Assembly: GCA_015143295.1 (NCBI GenBank)
Contig: CM026557.1
Location: forward strand, 20,989,760 to 21,053,759
Source: Tetracentron sinense
Lineage: Eukaryota; Streptophyta; Magnoliopsida; Trochodendrales; Trochodendraceae
Direction of reading: 5' to 3'
Length of the DNA stretch: 64,000 nt
A model generated the notes under the pieces. The model was not told the DNA's origin. It saw only the letters and a program-made list of their open reading frames with translations, and did not search any database. Both the position numbers and the translations under genes were made by a program. Of the stretch, positions 34,735-46,328 are shown in pieces (the stretch's first letter is position 1; every line of letters starts with the position of its first letter).

Positions 34735-35300
34735 ATAAAATTTGTGTGATTCTATGTTCACAATGACTAATATATTAGTGATCGATCATTTCTATGATCG
34801 ATCAATCTCATATTACCGATTAATCATATAAACGATCGATAAGACTAAAAATTGTGGTTCTACGTTCACAATCGCTAATATATTAGTGATCGATCATTTG
34901 TATGATAGATCGATTTCATATTACCAATCATTTATATAAATGATCGACAAGATAGAAATTTTGTGTGGTTCTATGTTCACAATTGTTAATATATTAGTGA
35001 TCGATCGTTTGTATGATTGATCAATCTCATATTACCGATCGATCATACAAATGAGCGATTAAACAAAAAATTTGTGTGGCTCTATGTTCACAATAGCTAA
35101 TATATTGACGATCAATCGTTTGTATGATTGATCGATCTCATATTACCGATCGATTATATGAATGATCGATTAAAAAGAAAATTTTTGTGGTTCTATGTTC
35201 ACAATCACTGATATATTAGCGATCGATCGTTTCTATGATTGATCAATCGATCGATTTCATATTAGCAATTGATCGATCATACGAACGATCGAACACTAAT
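34735..35300. repeat. ~111-bp GATCGATC-rich tandem array at the foldback core
   Basis: TATGTTCACAAT (or a one-base variant) recurs at 34753, 34861, 34972, 35083 and 35194: steps of 108, 111, 111, 111. Each unit contains AATATATTAG, GATCGATCATTTGTATGAT and CTCATATTACCGATCGATC, so each unit is itself partly palindromic. The array lies between the two inverted arms. A reversed version of the motif (GTGAACATAGAACCACAC) precedes it near 34620, and a worn one follows near 35310. Confidence 0.9.
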
Positions 35301-36232
35301 ATATTAGCAATTTTGAACACAAAACCATATAATTTTTTTGTCTTATCGATTTTACATTATGAGCGATCTGACATTATATTTGAACAATTTGGAATTATTT
35401 ATGAATGATTTGAGGCACACAGACAAATCTAAAAATCTAAAAACACAAGTTACATTTATAAATAAAAGAGTTTTCAAATTTATATAACATTTCATACAAT
35501 TTCACATTTGCACAACATCTTCAAAAATCATGTACAAATTTACAATTCCTAAATCCTCGAATGCAGCAATTACATTCTCGAATGTGTCATCTTTCTTTTG
35601 GATTTGGAGACAAAATTCTTCACATACATTTTTTATGCTGCAAAAATTAATTAATTAAAGATAGATGATCAGAATATGAAATCTAACAAAACCTATACAG
35701 AAAAAATACCTTAAACAACAAAATAACAAAAATAAAGAAGATGTTGGAAGGGATTTCAAAACACTCTAATGAACATTAAGAATATATTACTAAGGAAGAA
35801 GAGAATGAATCCTTACCTCAATACCGAATGAATCGAGTTGAACAAGAGAGTGACAGGATTTTCAAACGAACATGAAGACGTAAGTTTTTCTTCCCCAAAA
35901 ATGTTCTTCCTTCCTAAAGTGAACTGTGGAAGAGAGAGTGAAAAAAGAGCATTTTGGTCCATCTCAACTTAAGTCTCGCACGTGTGCGAAGCTCACACAT
36001 GCCAAAGCTTGAAAAAGTTATATTGAAATGTCAGAGCTTATTTTAAGGGTTTGGTAAAAGTTAGAGCTTATTTTGGTAAAACCCCTTAATTTAAAGGTTT
36101 TTCGCATGGACTTCATGAGGTCCATAAGGCACATGTGGGTTCAGGCCCATTATGGCCTATCATGTGTGCCGATACCATTTATGATTTACGTATTTGTCAT
36201 GGTTTGTATGAATTCCCTTACAAACTTGTACA

Positions 36233-36250
36233 GGGGAGGGGAGGGGAGGG
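36233..36250 (+). other. G-quadruplex motif
   Basis: GGGGAGGGGAGGGGAGGG: four G-runs separated by single A bases, a perfect intramolecular G4 pattern. It lies between the foldback element and the first visible ABCG22 exon. Confidence 0.85.
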
Positions 36251-36289
36251 TTGTTTTTATTTATTTTTTCTCTTCAATTGTTAGATTGT

Positions 36290-36480
36290 TGAACCCTAAG
36301 GGTTAGTGAATCTTAACCACGGTTAATAAGGGTTAAAATGGACACATATTTACCTGTGGGTGTGATTGAACTCTCCCCAAGTTCAATCACAATTATCGAT
36401 CTCGAGGGGCACATCTCACCATCTGTAACTAGAGGGGCAGGGTCAGTCTATTTAACATGGTAAGTAGTAGCACAACATTC
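36290..36480. mobile_element. Fragment related to the hAT element at 53.3-55.0 kb
   Basis: CCCTAAGGGTTAGTGAATCTTAACC is the reverse of a phrase repeated within the hAT element near 53.8-54.0 kb. Next comes a perfect hairpin with 12-base arms, TGTGATTGAACT and AGTTCAATCACA (36361-36391), matching the hairpin at 54365-54391. No ends or target duplication seen. Confidence 0.4.
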
Positions 36481-39425
36481 GACTTATTCCAGATAATCTA
36501 GGCAGGTGCAGGGCGTCAGAACATATAAACTTCAAAAAAGTTTGTCTTTTCTTATTTATTTATTTTATTTTTCCAATGTCTTATTCATTTATAGGACAAG
36601 AACAACAACAGTGAACACCTTTCTGATTGCTCATTGGTAGATAAAATTATGCCCGATACCCCTCTCCCTAGAGAGAGGATTCTCTGATTGAGATAAGACA
36701 AAAACTGTAAAGATAACAATGATATTTTGCACTTTGACATTGAGGACTTCTAACATACTCCCCTGTGCTTTTTTACTTACAGAAAACTCTTAATGCCTGC
36801 AGTGGAGGATATCGAAGCGGGGAAGACTCGTATGCCAGTTCATACAGAACCCACCTTGCCAATATATCTCAAGGTATCGATAGTTGCTTTGCATTGTCTT
36901 TCCTCTTTCAGTTTGCTTCCATCAATTTCAAAACCTGCAAGGCATATTAGGATGAGATTGATGGGACCCATTGAACATGGCTATTGTGACGTGGTCAAGG
37001 TCCAGTCTTGTTCAATGTCATAACTTGTGTACAATGCAACATTCAAATGCTCATAGATAATGTTATTTGCTATGTAGAAAGCAATCATAGAGTATTAGCA
37101 TTTAACAGTATTAACAACTCAAGATTTAAAGACTTCCCCATGTTCTGAAACCTGCATAATGGTTTGGCTAACTCAACCATCTTACAGAGACTAGACTCTG
37201 GAAGGTTCAATATCATTTTGAGGATTTCCCTCTATGATCATCAACCTCATTGTTTTGTTACAAAATATGCAGTTTAAGGATGTGACGTACAAGGTACTTT
37301 TCAAAGGCGTGAGGACAACAGTAGAGAAGGATATCGAATTACAGGTTCAGCACTTCCAGGAGAAGTTTTGGCATTAATGGGACCTTCGGGAAGTGGAAAG
37401 ACCACACTCCTTAATCTGCTCGGCGGGAGGCTATCTGGACCAGTGATTGGAGGTTCAATCACCTATAACGACCAGCCATACTCAAAGTTCCTAAAATGCA
37501 GCTAAGGATTCTAATTTATTTTCAAACTCGTTATTACTTCCTTAATCCATGCAAAGAAACAAATTGTCCGAGTCCAATATCACAACAGCAAATGTGCTCA
37601 AGTACATAAAAGTTGTTAGAACAAGAACACACCCACAAACACAACCAAACCTGAAGCAATAAACCTTTCAGCCTAACAAGAAAAATATTAAACAATACAA
37701 CTTTCTAAAACTATCATATCCACAGACCACATAATACACTACCTAAGTTTCATCCGAAATTAAGTAGTTTTCAAACTTTTTTAACTTACTGAGATGATGA
37801 AACCCAAGTATAAGCATTTAATTCACCTTTCAACAAAACAAAAGTACCGAAATAATTCTACACAGCAAAATACTCCAGACTGAGTAAGTTCCAAATTCAA
37901 ATTTCCGTCTACTTTCTAAACTTAATAATTTTCAAACTTCTTTTTCCTCCTTTCCAGTTCCACTTCTATAAGTGGAAAACCACGGCTTATATGACAACCT
38001 AAATAATGTGCATAACCAAGAATACATTCATAACCATACTTGCAAAGTTTGCTTAAGCTCCACAAAATTGAAAAATAGCAGTGAATTAAGTGGACAAGAT
38101 ACAAAATTTTTCCTTAAATTTATAAACATATATGTTTCTGTGAGTTAGATAACTATGATTAGAACTTCTGTTATAACACTCGTTTTCTATTTATGTGTTT
38201 ATATATATATATATAAACATATTCCAGTTAACTCCATTCTACACCTATTGCTTAATGTATTCCCCATCAATATGGAAAAATAAGAATTGATTTAGAGGAA
38301 ACCAGCAAATATTATATAAACATATATATATATATATATATAATTACCATATTAAAGATAAATGTCATAATGGCTATTGTAAGCAAGTGTCGAACCACTA
38401 AGAATAGGACCATAACAGGCAGAATGGCATCCGTAACATCAATTACAGCAAATACAAAAAGTGAGTTATTCGTAAATGAAACCATAGCAAGGACGTTTTG
38501 GTTAATTTCTTCCAAAATCACGGGTTTTCCATAGACTGTGAGTTGAACTCAAAAAATGTAAAGACCCTAATATGATTCCTTTTATCTACTTCGCCAAGGA
38601 GTGTTCTCTGAAGTGAACAATAGATCCAGTTATGATTACTGAAGTGAAAATTAAGGGGAAAGCACAATACTATAACATTAAATACATGGCAGGATAGGAT
38701 TCGTGACTCAAGATAATGTTCTCTTTCCTCACCTTACAGTGAGAGAAACATTAACATATACAGCTCTCCTACGACTGCCAAAGACATTGACAAAACAACA
38801 AAAGGAAGAACAAGCCATGGCTGTTATTTGTGAGCTCGGCTTGGAGAGGTAGTTCTTTTTTCCCTACTATCACAAAATCATTAGTATTATTTATGAGGAA
38901 GAATCATCAGCTGAATATGATTTGTAACTTTAAAAGGTGGGAGAAAAACTGCTGATTGTTCTTGTTCTCAAAAACTAAGTTATTAGAGAAGTATTGATGT
39001 GCATAGGTGCCAAGACACGATGATTGGAGGCTCCTTTGTTCGAGGAGTTTCGGGTGGTGAGAGGAAGAGAGTATGTATCGGCAACGAGATCATAATCAAT
39101 CCTTCTATTCTGTTTCTTGACGAGCGGACCTCTGGCTTGGATTCAACGACCGCTCTAAGGATCGTTCAAATGTTGCGTGACATAGCTGAGGTATGTTAAA
39201 TTTAAAGTCTGGATCCAGTTGTTGAAAAGCTTGGGCAATCAATTCAACTCGATCAAAAGTTGTGTTGGGTTGGGAAGCCGAGCAGTTCTCATAGGGCCAA
39301 AAGGAGACTTAGTACTTGAACATCTCAACTGAAAACTTGGAAATTTAATCTCACCATCTTAACCTATGCATAACTTAAGATCAAGAGTGTCGATTTAATT
39401 ATCATAAATAATCTGGACCATAGTT

Positions 39426-39548
39426 GCAGGAAAGCTATCTACAGGGTGGGAAGCTTGTTTCCCAAACTTGCTTCCTCGGATAAACACGCTTCTCAGGAAG
39501 CTCGCTTCCTCGGATAAACTAGCTTCCTAGGAAGCTCGCTTCCATCAC
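39426..39548. repeat. GCTTCC-rich short tandem repeat in an intron
   Basis: GCTCGCTTCCTCGGATAAAC and close variants, with GCTTCCT(A/C)GGAAGC palindromes, repeat about four times in the fourth intron of the ABCG22-like gene. Confidence 0.6.
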
Positions 39549-40555
39549 GTCCCATTTAGTAATCAAATGGAGCTGTATGTGAAAAGTGATGGGGTAGACC
39601 ATAATTTATAGCCTAGGGTGTAGAGTTGTAGACTCTAAGCAAGTATCGTCGCTTTGGAACCTAAGACACATTTTCCACAAAAATCTCATGTAAGATAAAA
39701 ACAAAGGTATAGCTACCCATAATTACATAATGGGAATGAGGATCCTATCTCTCATTTCTCGCTTCCTCCTTCCTAAGGTTTTTTTGAGTTTCGCTTTTTC
39801 GCTTCTCGCTCTGGTAACTATGATCTGGACCATCGACCTTCTTTTCTTCTAATAATAAGAAAAGAATGGAATTGATTCAAACATAAAAAGATGGATCAGG
39901 GGTTGAGATTGATCCCTACTGATGCAAAATGAACAGGAAAAGCAAGTATTTACTCTGAAAGCATTTCAAAAGAAGGTTTATGCTGGATTTGATTTGTTAA
40001 GAGTCTGATACTCTGATCAACTAATTGTTACCGTGTTGTTTCAATCTTGTGGCAGGCTGGCAAAACAGTGATAACCACAATCCATCAGCCATCCAGCAGA
40101 CTCTTCCACAAATTTGAGAAGTTGATCCTTCTTGGGAAAGGGAGCTTGCTCTACTTTGGAAAGGCATTGGAAGCAATGGTCTATTTCTCGTCCATAGGAT
40201 GCTCCCCTCTAATTGCCATGAATCCAGCAGAGTTCCTGCTAGACCTTGCAAATGGAAACATAAATGATGTTTCTGTACCATCAGAATTAGAGGATAAAGT
40301 GCAGATGGAAAATTTGGAAACCGAAACAAGGAATGGAAAGCCATCTCCTGCAATTGTGCATGAGGTACATGTTTTTATTACTAAATTACCAAAACAAGAA
40401 GCCTTGTAAGAGAATGAGACTTTCTCTAAGATAAAAGTGCTCTTTTATCCAGCTAGCAATCAAATTTAAAAAATGGCTCCAAAACTACAATGAGAATGGT
40501 AAATCTATAGTCTGAGAATTTTACACATGATCAGGATACAAGAACTTGGCACACA

Positions 40556-40990
40556 TTTTTTTTTGATCGATAAACATACAATAATATAAATAAGAAAGAA
40601 CCCGGATACAAGGACTACAAACAAGCAAAGCACTGAGAGTTTACAAGACAATAAACTCAAGGAAGACTCAGCACTGAAGACCCTCCACGACCCCTGGCCT
40701 GGCCACACCCCCCCCCGCGATAACAACCTCGGTTTAGCACCGCCCGAATCTCCTCCCTGTCATGGTTTAGACCTAAACACCACCAACCGCACCTGAGCAC
40801 ATATAGGAGAAGGAGACGCCGAAGTGTTTTCAAAAACTCGACGATTCCTTTCTTTCCAGACCATCCAAGCGACAGGTCCCGGCAACACTGACCACACGGC
40901 CTCTATTATTTAATTGATCCCACTTGGATATCCCCTAGGCCATGAATCAATGTAATCAGAATCATCAGATTACCATGATCCCTCCAAGTT
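40556..40990 (-). mobile_element. LINE (L1-like) 3' end inside an ABCG22 intron
   Basis: Read on the minus strand it gives V-A-W-M-V-W-K-E-R-N-R-R-V-F-E-N (about 40.86-40.80 kb), the C-terminal tail motif of plant L1 ORF2, then 3' sequence ending at a poly(A) (the T-run at 40556-40564). It is 5'-truncated, as most LINE copies are, and lies antisense to the host gene in the intron between 40364 and 41381. Confidence 0.7.
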
Positions 40991-41924
40991 ATCACATTCT
41001 TTTTCCAATGGTAAAATTTGTCTAGCAAGTATATGGATCAGGATGTTACCTCAATGGATTTCTAAAATAGGAAATTTCTATAATTTAAATGGTGACTCCT
41101 GAATGATCACCGCCATGTTGCGAATGTCCTGTTCCTGTACAAATTGTACTTCCATCTATAATAATTGAGAGTCAAGACCATACATTTTCCCAGACCAAAG
41201 ATCAGTCACAAAGAAAACAGAATGACAGAAAAATGGAAACCTGGAAATTTTAATATACCCACGTTTTGCACAAAATTTTAAGTTTTTTGTGCTAAAAGCA
41301 GGTGTACAAAGTGATTCTTGTGTAACTGTGAAAAAAATTGTTTCTGACTATTTATTTACTTATTTTGTTGAATGAAACAGTATCTTGTGGAGGCCTATGA
41401 GACTCGAGTTGCGGACAAGGAGAAGAAAAAACTTCTCGCGCAAATCCCCATGGATGAAGAATTGAAGTCAAAGGTGTCTTCTCTAAAGCGAGAATGGGGA
41501 GCAAGCTGGTGGGAACAGTATTCCATCCTATTTTGGAGAGGACTGAAAGAAAGACGGCATGACTACTTAAGCTGGTCAAGAGTCACTCAAGTTCTCTCTA
41601 CTGCTATTATCTTGGGATTGCTCTGGTGGCACTCGGATGGAACCACCCCTAAAGGCATGCAAGATCAGGTATGAAATCTTAGTCTTGTCTAATAACTACT
41701 TGCATGCAGAGTAATACCCCATACACATCCAACCCAGCAGCAAGAACCTTGAGCAGCCTGCTGGTTTCACTTAGGTGTCCTCTCTCCTACTTTTCAGAAC
41801 CCTTTCACCCACCCACCACAAGCTACAACTGGAATCACCCATCAGAACCCACCTTTAATACAACTAATTTTAGGATATCGCTATTGTTGTTTTGGATTGT
41901 GGACAGTTAATTTGTTGAGATTCA

Positions 41925-42660
41925 GTTACACAATCAGTAAATAAGTCTATCACATTGTAAAGGATAAAAATCGTTAAAATAAGTGAGTGTTGTGACAATG
42001 AGCATGTCTTTGATGTTATAAACTGTGGATACGAGCTTGTATGCCTTTTGAGTACGTATTCGTTGTGCGTATGACAACAGACTCGTTGTGCTCAGTACAA
42101 CGGGAACGTTATTCTCTAGACAATGGACTTGTAGTCATCAGGACAACGATATCGTCCTCGGTGCAACAACGAACCCGTGCTTTAGTCAACAACGAGACCG
42201 ACTATCAGGACCCGATCCTCAGGAGGCGATCATTCTCCTCTAATGTTAGGTGGAAAACACTGTCTTAGCATTTATTGCTAGTCACCTTAGATGAGTTTTC
42301 GACCCGAAACTGACCTTAGAAATTGTAGGCTCACGCGTGTAACACGTAAGGCTCCGAATATGTTTGACATATTTGGTAATGAGTGTAAAACTAGTGACAT
42401 GGTCATCCATTGTCATCGATGGCCATCCATGGGCATCCAAAGTTTAACCTATAAATACCCCCAAAGACCCAGTGCATAAGGATCGATCAACCAACTTAGA
42501 ACTGATCACTAAGATTCTCATCTCTCTCAATGCTTTAGTGCTTTTACTATTCATCATCTTCTTCCCACACTTACTTTGGCATCGGAGTGGAGGGCAGGGT
42601 TCAAACCCTCCACCTTCAACCTTCCACCAGTAAACTAGAGGTCGTAGCAGCTACTGACGC
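41925..42660 (+). mobile_element. Possible LTR remnant inside an ABCG22 intron
   Basis: A TATA box (CTATAAATACC at 42450) is followed about 120 bases on by CTTTGGCATCGGAGTG, a phrase frequent near the 3' end of plant LTRs. Upstream it is less AT-rich than the neighbouring intron. No clear ends, primer site or coding part. This would help explain why the intron is over 2 kb. Confidence 0.3.
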
Positions 42661-44894
42661 GTGGCTTCTCCAAAAAAATCCACTTCAAACATCATACTTT
42701 AATTTGTTATATTTTTTTCCTATATTCAAATAGTTCAAGTAAATATGCATATTTAAAGATTTTGATCCTGTAAATCCCTGCTTCCTGACTTCTTTTAGAA
42801 CCACTCCTTCCTTGTTCCTTTGTGCAACAAACTTGATAATAATTTTTATATTCCTTATGTAGTCTAGCATTCTTATTTCTACCCTAATTAGTAAAGAAGA
42901 TGCTAAGGCAGAGCCCAATCTGATTAACCAAGCAAATAGAATACATCAAATTGTGATGTAAACCAGTAGGATTCTTTTTACCCACCCACCAAATAATAAT
43001 AATACATTGCAACTAATTGAGGGTAGTGGAAGATAGATAAGAAGATGCATAAAATCATCCGATAGGAAATAGGAATGGACTACCAAACAAACAAATCAGC
43101 ACCTTGAGGGCAAAATCCTGTCCCTTCAGTCCATTATATATGGTCCCCAGATCTGTTAAAGCATGTGCCTTCAAATATTTTTTTAACACTACCCAATCCA
43201 AATCCTGTTCAGCCTCCCTTCGTCAATATTAGAAGAGCCTTCAACCTGCACCAGGCCGGTCCTTCCTGCTAGTACCATTGTTTGCCTTCGTTTCACAAGA
43301 CCAAATTATCTCAAATGACTCCTTTATTTTATCACCTATTAGAGCTACTCCTAAATTCCCAAGGAAACACTCATTTCTGATTCTGTCTTCTCTTGACTTG
43401 CATTCATTAACATCCTCATCTCCACTACACTCAGTTTTTTATATATGTTAATTTTAAGTTTTTCAACATTCTAATCCACAAAGATTAGTAAAAAAACAAG
43501 GAAAAGTAAAAATAAATAAAAATAAAAACGGAGAAAAAGAGCAAAAGAAAATAAGTGAATCCAAGTGAGATTCAGTATTAATGTTTGTTATCAGAAACAA
43601 CATTGCGGGAGTAGCAAAATAAGCTATTTTTCAGCGGAAAATGTCTAGGAATTACAAGGTTCTAAAACAACACCATCCTTAAATAGATTATTCTTGTGGC
43701 CATAACTTGAACATCTGTGATGTGAGCCAATAATTAGATTAACTTATTCAAACCCTACAGACAACAAAAACAAGAATAAAAAAAATGTAATATTCTGTTT
43801 CCATTGGATATACAAGTAGCTTCCAATCTAAGCTACCTAATTGTCTTGCATTACAGGCAGGGCTACTATTCTTCATTGCTGTCTTCTGGAGTTTCTTTCC
43901 TGTTTACACAGCAATCTTCACATTTCCTCAAGAAGAGCCATGCTCAGCAAGGAACGAGCAGTCGACATGTACAGGATAAGTGCATATTTCATGGCTAGGA
44001 CCACAAGCGACCTTCCACTTGACCTCTTCCTTCCCGTAGTATTCCTTCTCATTGTCTACTTCATGGCGGGCCTGAGACTAAGTGTTGGTCCATGCTTCCT
44101 AACCATGCTTACAGTGTTCCTATGCATTGTAGCAGCTCAGGTATATCTCTTTGCAATTATCTGATTGGACAATAAAAGGATCCCTGGTTCATCGCTTCAT
44201 GCACATTCTTATAAGGAAAATTAATAGATAATTATACCTGGCACGGGTAGCTAAGACGAGGGTGCAATTTCAGGGATTTGGACTGGTTATTGGTGCTATA
44301 ATGATGGACGTAAAGAGGGCAATGACTCTGGCTTCAGTAACTGTTATGACCTTCATGTTGGCTGGAGGGTTCTTTGTGAAGGTAAGACATGCAAGTCTGC
44401 TTAGAATCTAAATTGCCATTCACTATTCTGAAATGTTGCTAACATATTCCAAGTGAAGGAAACAGCTTTATTGATTCATAAGATGGACAAGAATAGCCTC
44501 TATTTTTTCAGAATTGAAGTTTCTGAACAAAAGTCTAGTTGAAAAGAAAAACAAAAACTTTTTTCCCGATCCGAAGTCTCAATTCAAAATTGTTTCTGAG
44601 ATTTACTTTCCAGTGCTGCCTGGTACATCTGATTGCAAAAAAGTGACAATAATTATATCTGTAATTTTGCAGAAGGTTCTAGTATTCATATCATGGATCC
44701 GTTGTCTCTCTTTCAACTACCACACTTACAGGCTTCTTCTCAAGGTGCAGTATGAACACATCACTACCAGTATAAATGGAATGAAACTCGACAGCGGTTT
44801 AAAGGAAGTTTGTGCCATGGTGGCCATGGCTTTTGGGTACCGTCTCTTGGCATACCTTTCTTTGCGGAAGATGAAGCTCCAATCCGGATCTTAA

Positions 44895-45135
44895 ATGGGA
44901 TTTCATCATTAGAGGAGAAAGAGAAATTGTCAGCAGCCAACTAAACCGAGTAGTTTCCGCATCTCAATCCTCAAAGAGACAGACTTATGAAGGTTTCATT
45001 TTCTAAGTTAAAAAAAAGGACACCGGCAAGGAATCCAAATCTTTCGAGTTCCACATCTAAAAAGTTGTAAATTCATTTCATGTATCACAAAACAATTTAT
45101 GAGATAATATAATGGGTTATTATAGTCTTGTCTGT
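44895..45135. other. ABCG22-like gene 3' flank
   Basis: Presumed 3' UTR and downstream DNA. No strong AATAAA signal nearby. Confidence 0.3.
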
Positions 45136-45440
45136 CAAGGATTAAAAATACGGTTTCGAGGGTTGTATTGGTCCCAAACGAAAGCCATACGTATTGGTTT
45201 CGGATGATACATATAATCTTTTTTAAAAATCAAATGAGTTACATGACCAAATTTACCAAATATAGTCATTAGAAGCGACTTAAAGACAAAGTAGCAAATA
45301 CAATTACAATTACACAATGACTTAAAACATAAATAATAAATGATATGTATCGCCCGTTTGGTAGAAGTATAAATATCGTATATGGGGCTACCGAAACCTA
45401 TACGTATCGTCTGTTTCGTATCGGTTTCGGTGATTTTTAT
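45136..45440. mobile_element. hAT-like fragment
   Basis: CAAGGATTAAAAATACGGTTTCG at 45136 resembles the end of the hAT element at 53334 (CAAGGTATTAAACTTCGG). Inside are inverted phrases around ATACGTAT and CGGTTTCGG, common in plant non-autonomous hAT elements. I could not find a matching right end with an 8-bp duplication. Confidence 0.35.
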
Positions 45441-45882
45441 TTCCATGTTGTCCATTGATTTTCGGTATGTAGAGAATCCTTTAGGTTATAGCATTTTATA
45501 CTTGTCCACAGGTTGGTCCGCTACATTCATGGCATAGTACTTTCTATGTGTCAATAGGAGCTAGTGACGTTCATATCTACAGAAACTGGGAATGGATTTC
45601 GGTGATTTAAGCACAACTTGAAAGGATAAAAAACACAGAGCTAAAATTTTAACAGTGTCAATGAAATATATGCAGATGAGTATAGGTAAATTACCAAAGC
45701 AACCAATGTATATAATCACAGCCATTGGCAGTTGGCCTCCATGAGATTAAGCAAGAAAGGAATGCCAGATTAAATATCAAAATGGCCACTCTGCAGCTCT
45801 TTTACACAATATTATAGACTAGAAGTCTAGATAAAGATAACAAAAGACAATTCTGTGAACTCAAATTGATTGAACGCCCAGT
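45441..45882. other. Spacer up to the gypsy element
   Basis: No gene or element end recognised. Confidence 0.3.
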
Positions 45883-46328
45883 TGTCACGGGCAATTTACG
45901 TTGCCAGGTAAATCCCGTGCGGCACTTGATCAAGTCAGCCTACTCAAACAGTTACTTAAGAACAAGAGTAAAGCACACCACAATGCACAAGAAAGAAGCA
46001 AAGATCAATATTATTGCATAAAGGAAAAGGTTACAAGACACTATACAGGTACTGGAAATAAAAGACACTAGGGGAGCAGGTGATCAAAGATGGTGCAAAG
46101 ACAACCCACTCAAGTGAACTACCACCTCCCCTACAAGGTGGAAAATAAACCTTTTACCCTTTGGCAGAAGGAAACATCCTATGTGCTGGTGGAGTCATAC
46201 TCCCTTATTACAAAAATGCCACTAAGACATTGGCGACTAAACTATCCTTTTACAATAGATCAAAAGACATACAAAAATAGTGCCACCACCAAGGCCATGC
46301 AAACATTGCTGGACGAATGGTCGTGACA
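45883..46328 (-). repeat. 3' LTR of the young gypsy element
   Basis: Direct repeat of 50905-51362. The ends carry a 7-base inverted pair TGTCACG/CGTGACA. It lacks a 12-base piece (TCCATTGATCAA) present in the other LTR; that piece makes a partial GATCAA duplication there. Confidence 0.95.

Larger units (their letters stand above)
26977..36086. mobile_element. Large foldback (Mutator-like?) element holding nested insertions
   Basis: The left tip GGGTTTTTACTAAAATAAGCTC mirrors the right tip, read backwards, GGGGTTTTACCAAAATAAGCTC. Inverted arms continue with CTTTGGCATGTGTGAGC, TGGACCAAAA and CGTCTTCATGTTCGTTTG on both sides. Left arm is in two parts, 26977-27241 and 33990-34500; right arm is about 35335-36086. 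Without the 6.7-kb insert the element is about 2.4 kb, mostly arms of ~770 bases around a tandem-repeat core. No transposase frame is seen. TTAATT lies next to both tips, but the flanks match poorly beyond that, so the target duplication is unsettled. GGGG-starting ends suit Mutator-like foldbacks; other superfamilies remain possible. Confidence 0.72.
36783..44894 (+). pseudogene. ABCG22: ABCG22-like half-size ABC transporter, 5'-truncated and damaged
   Basis: ABCG (WBC) half transporters dimerise in the plasma membrane; Arabidopsis ABCG22 affects stomatal water loss. Nine exons are seen: 36783-36873, 37273-37501, 38693-38848, 39007-39190, 40056-40364, 41381-41668, 43857-44140, 44274-44381, 44673-44894. 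They encode the pre-ABC linker (E-P-T-L-P-I-Y-L-K), Walker A (G-P-S-G-S-G-K-T-T), Q-loop (F-V-T-Q-D), signature (V-S-G-G-E-R-K-R), H-loop (T-T-I-H-Q-P-S-S-R) and membrane segments through [10 protein letters not shown]. Damage: about 7 bases are missing after V-E-K-D-I in exon 2, so its frame soon stops; the exon 2 donor reads CT, not GT; Walker B reads L-D-E-R-T-S-G (Pro to Arg); one base is missing in exon 7 near F-P-Q-E. The N-terminal exon (~170 residues) is absent upstream, where the foldback lies. Otherwise it is very well conserved, so loss looks recent; sequencing error could explain some indels. Confidence 0.82.

Noticed and set aside
38200-38345. TA-repeat stretches in an intron as a matrix-attachment or promoter region
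   Set aside because: Simple (TA)n microsatellites; nothing else supports a regulatory role.
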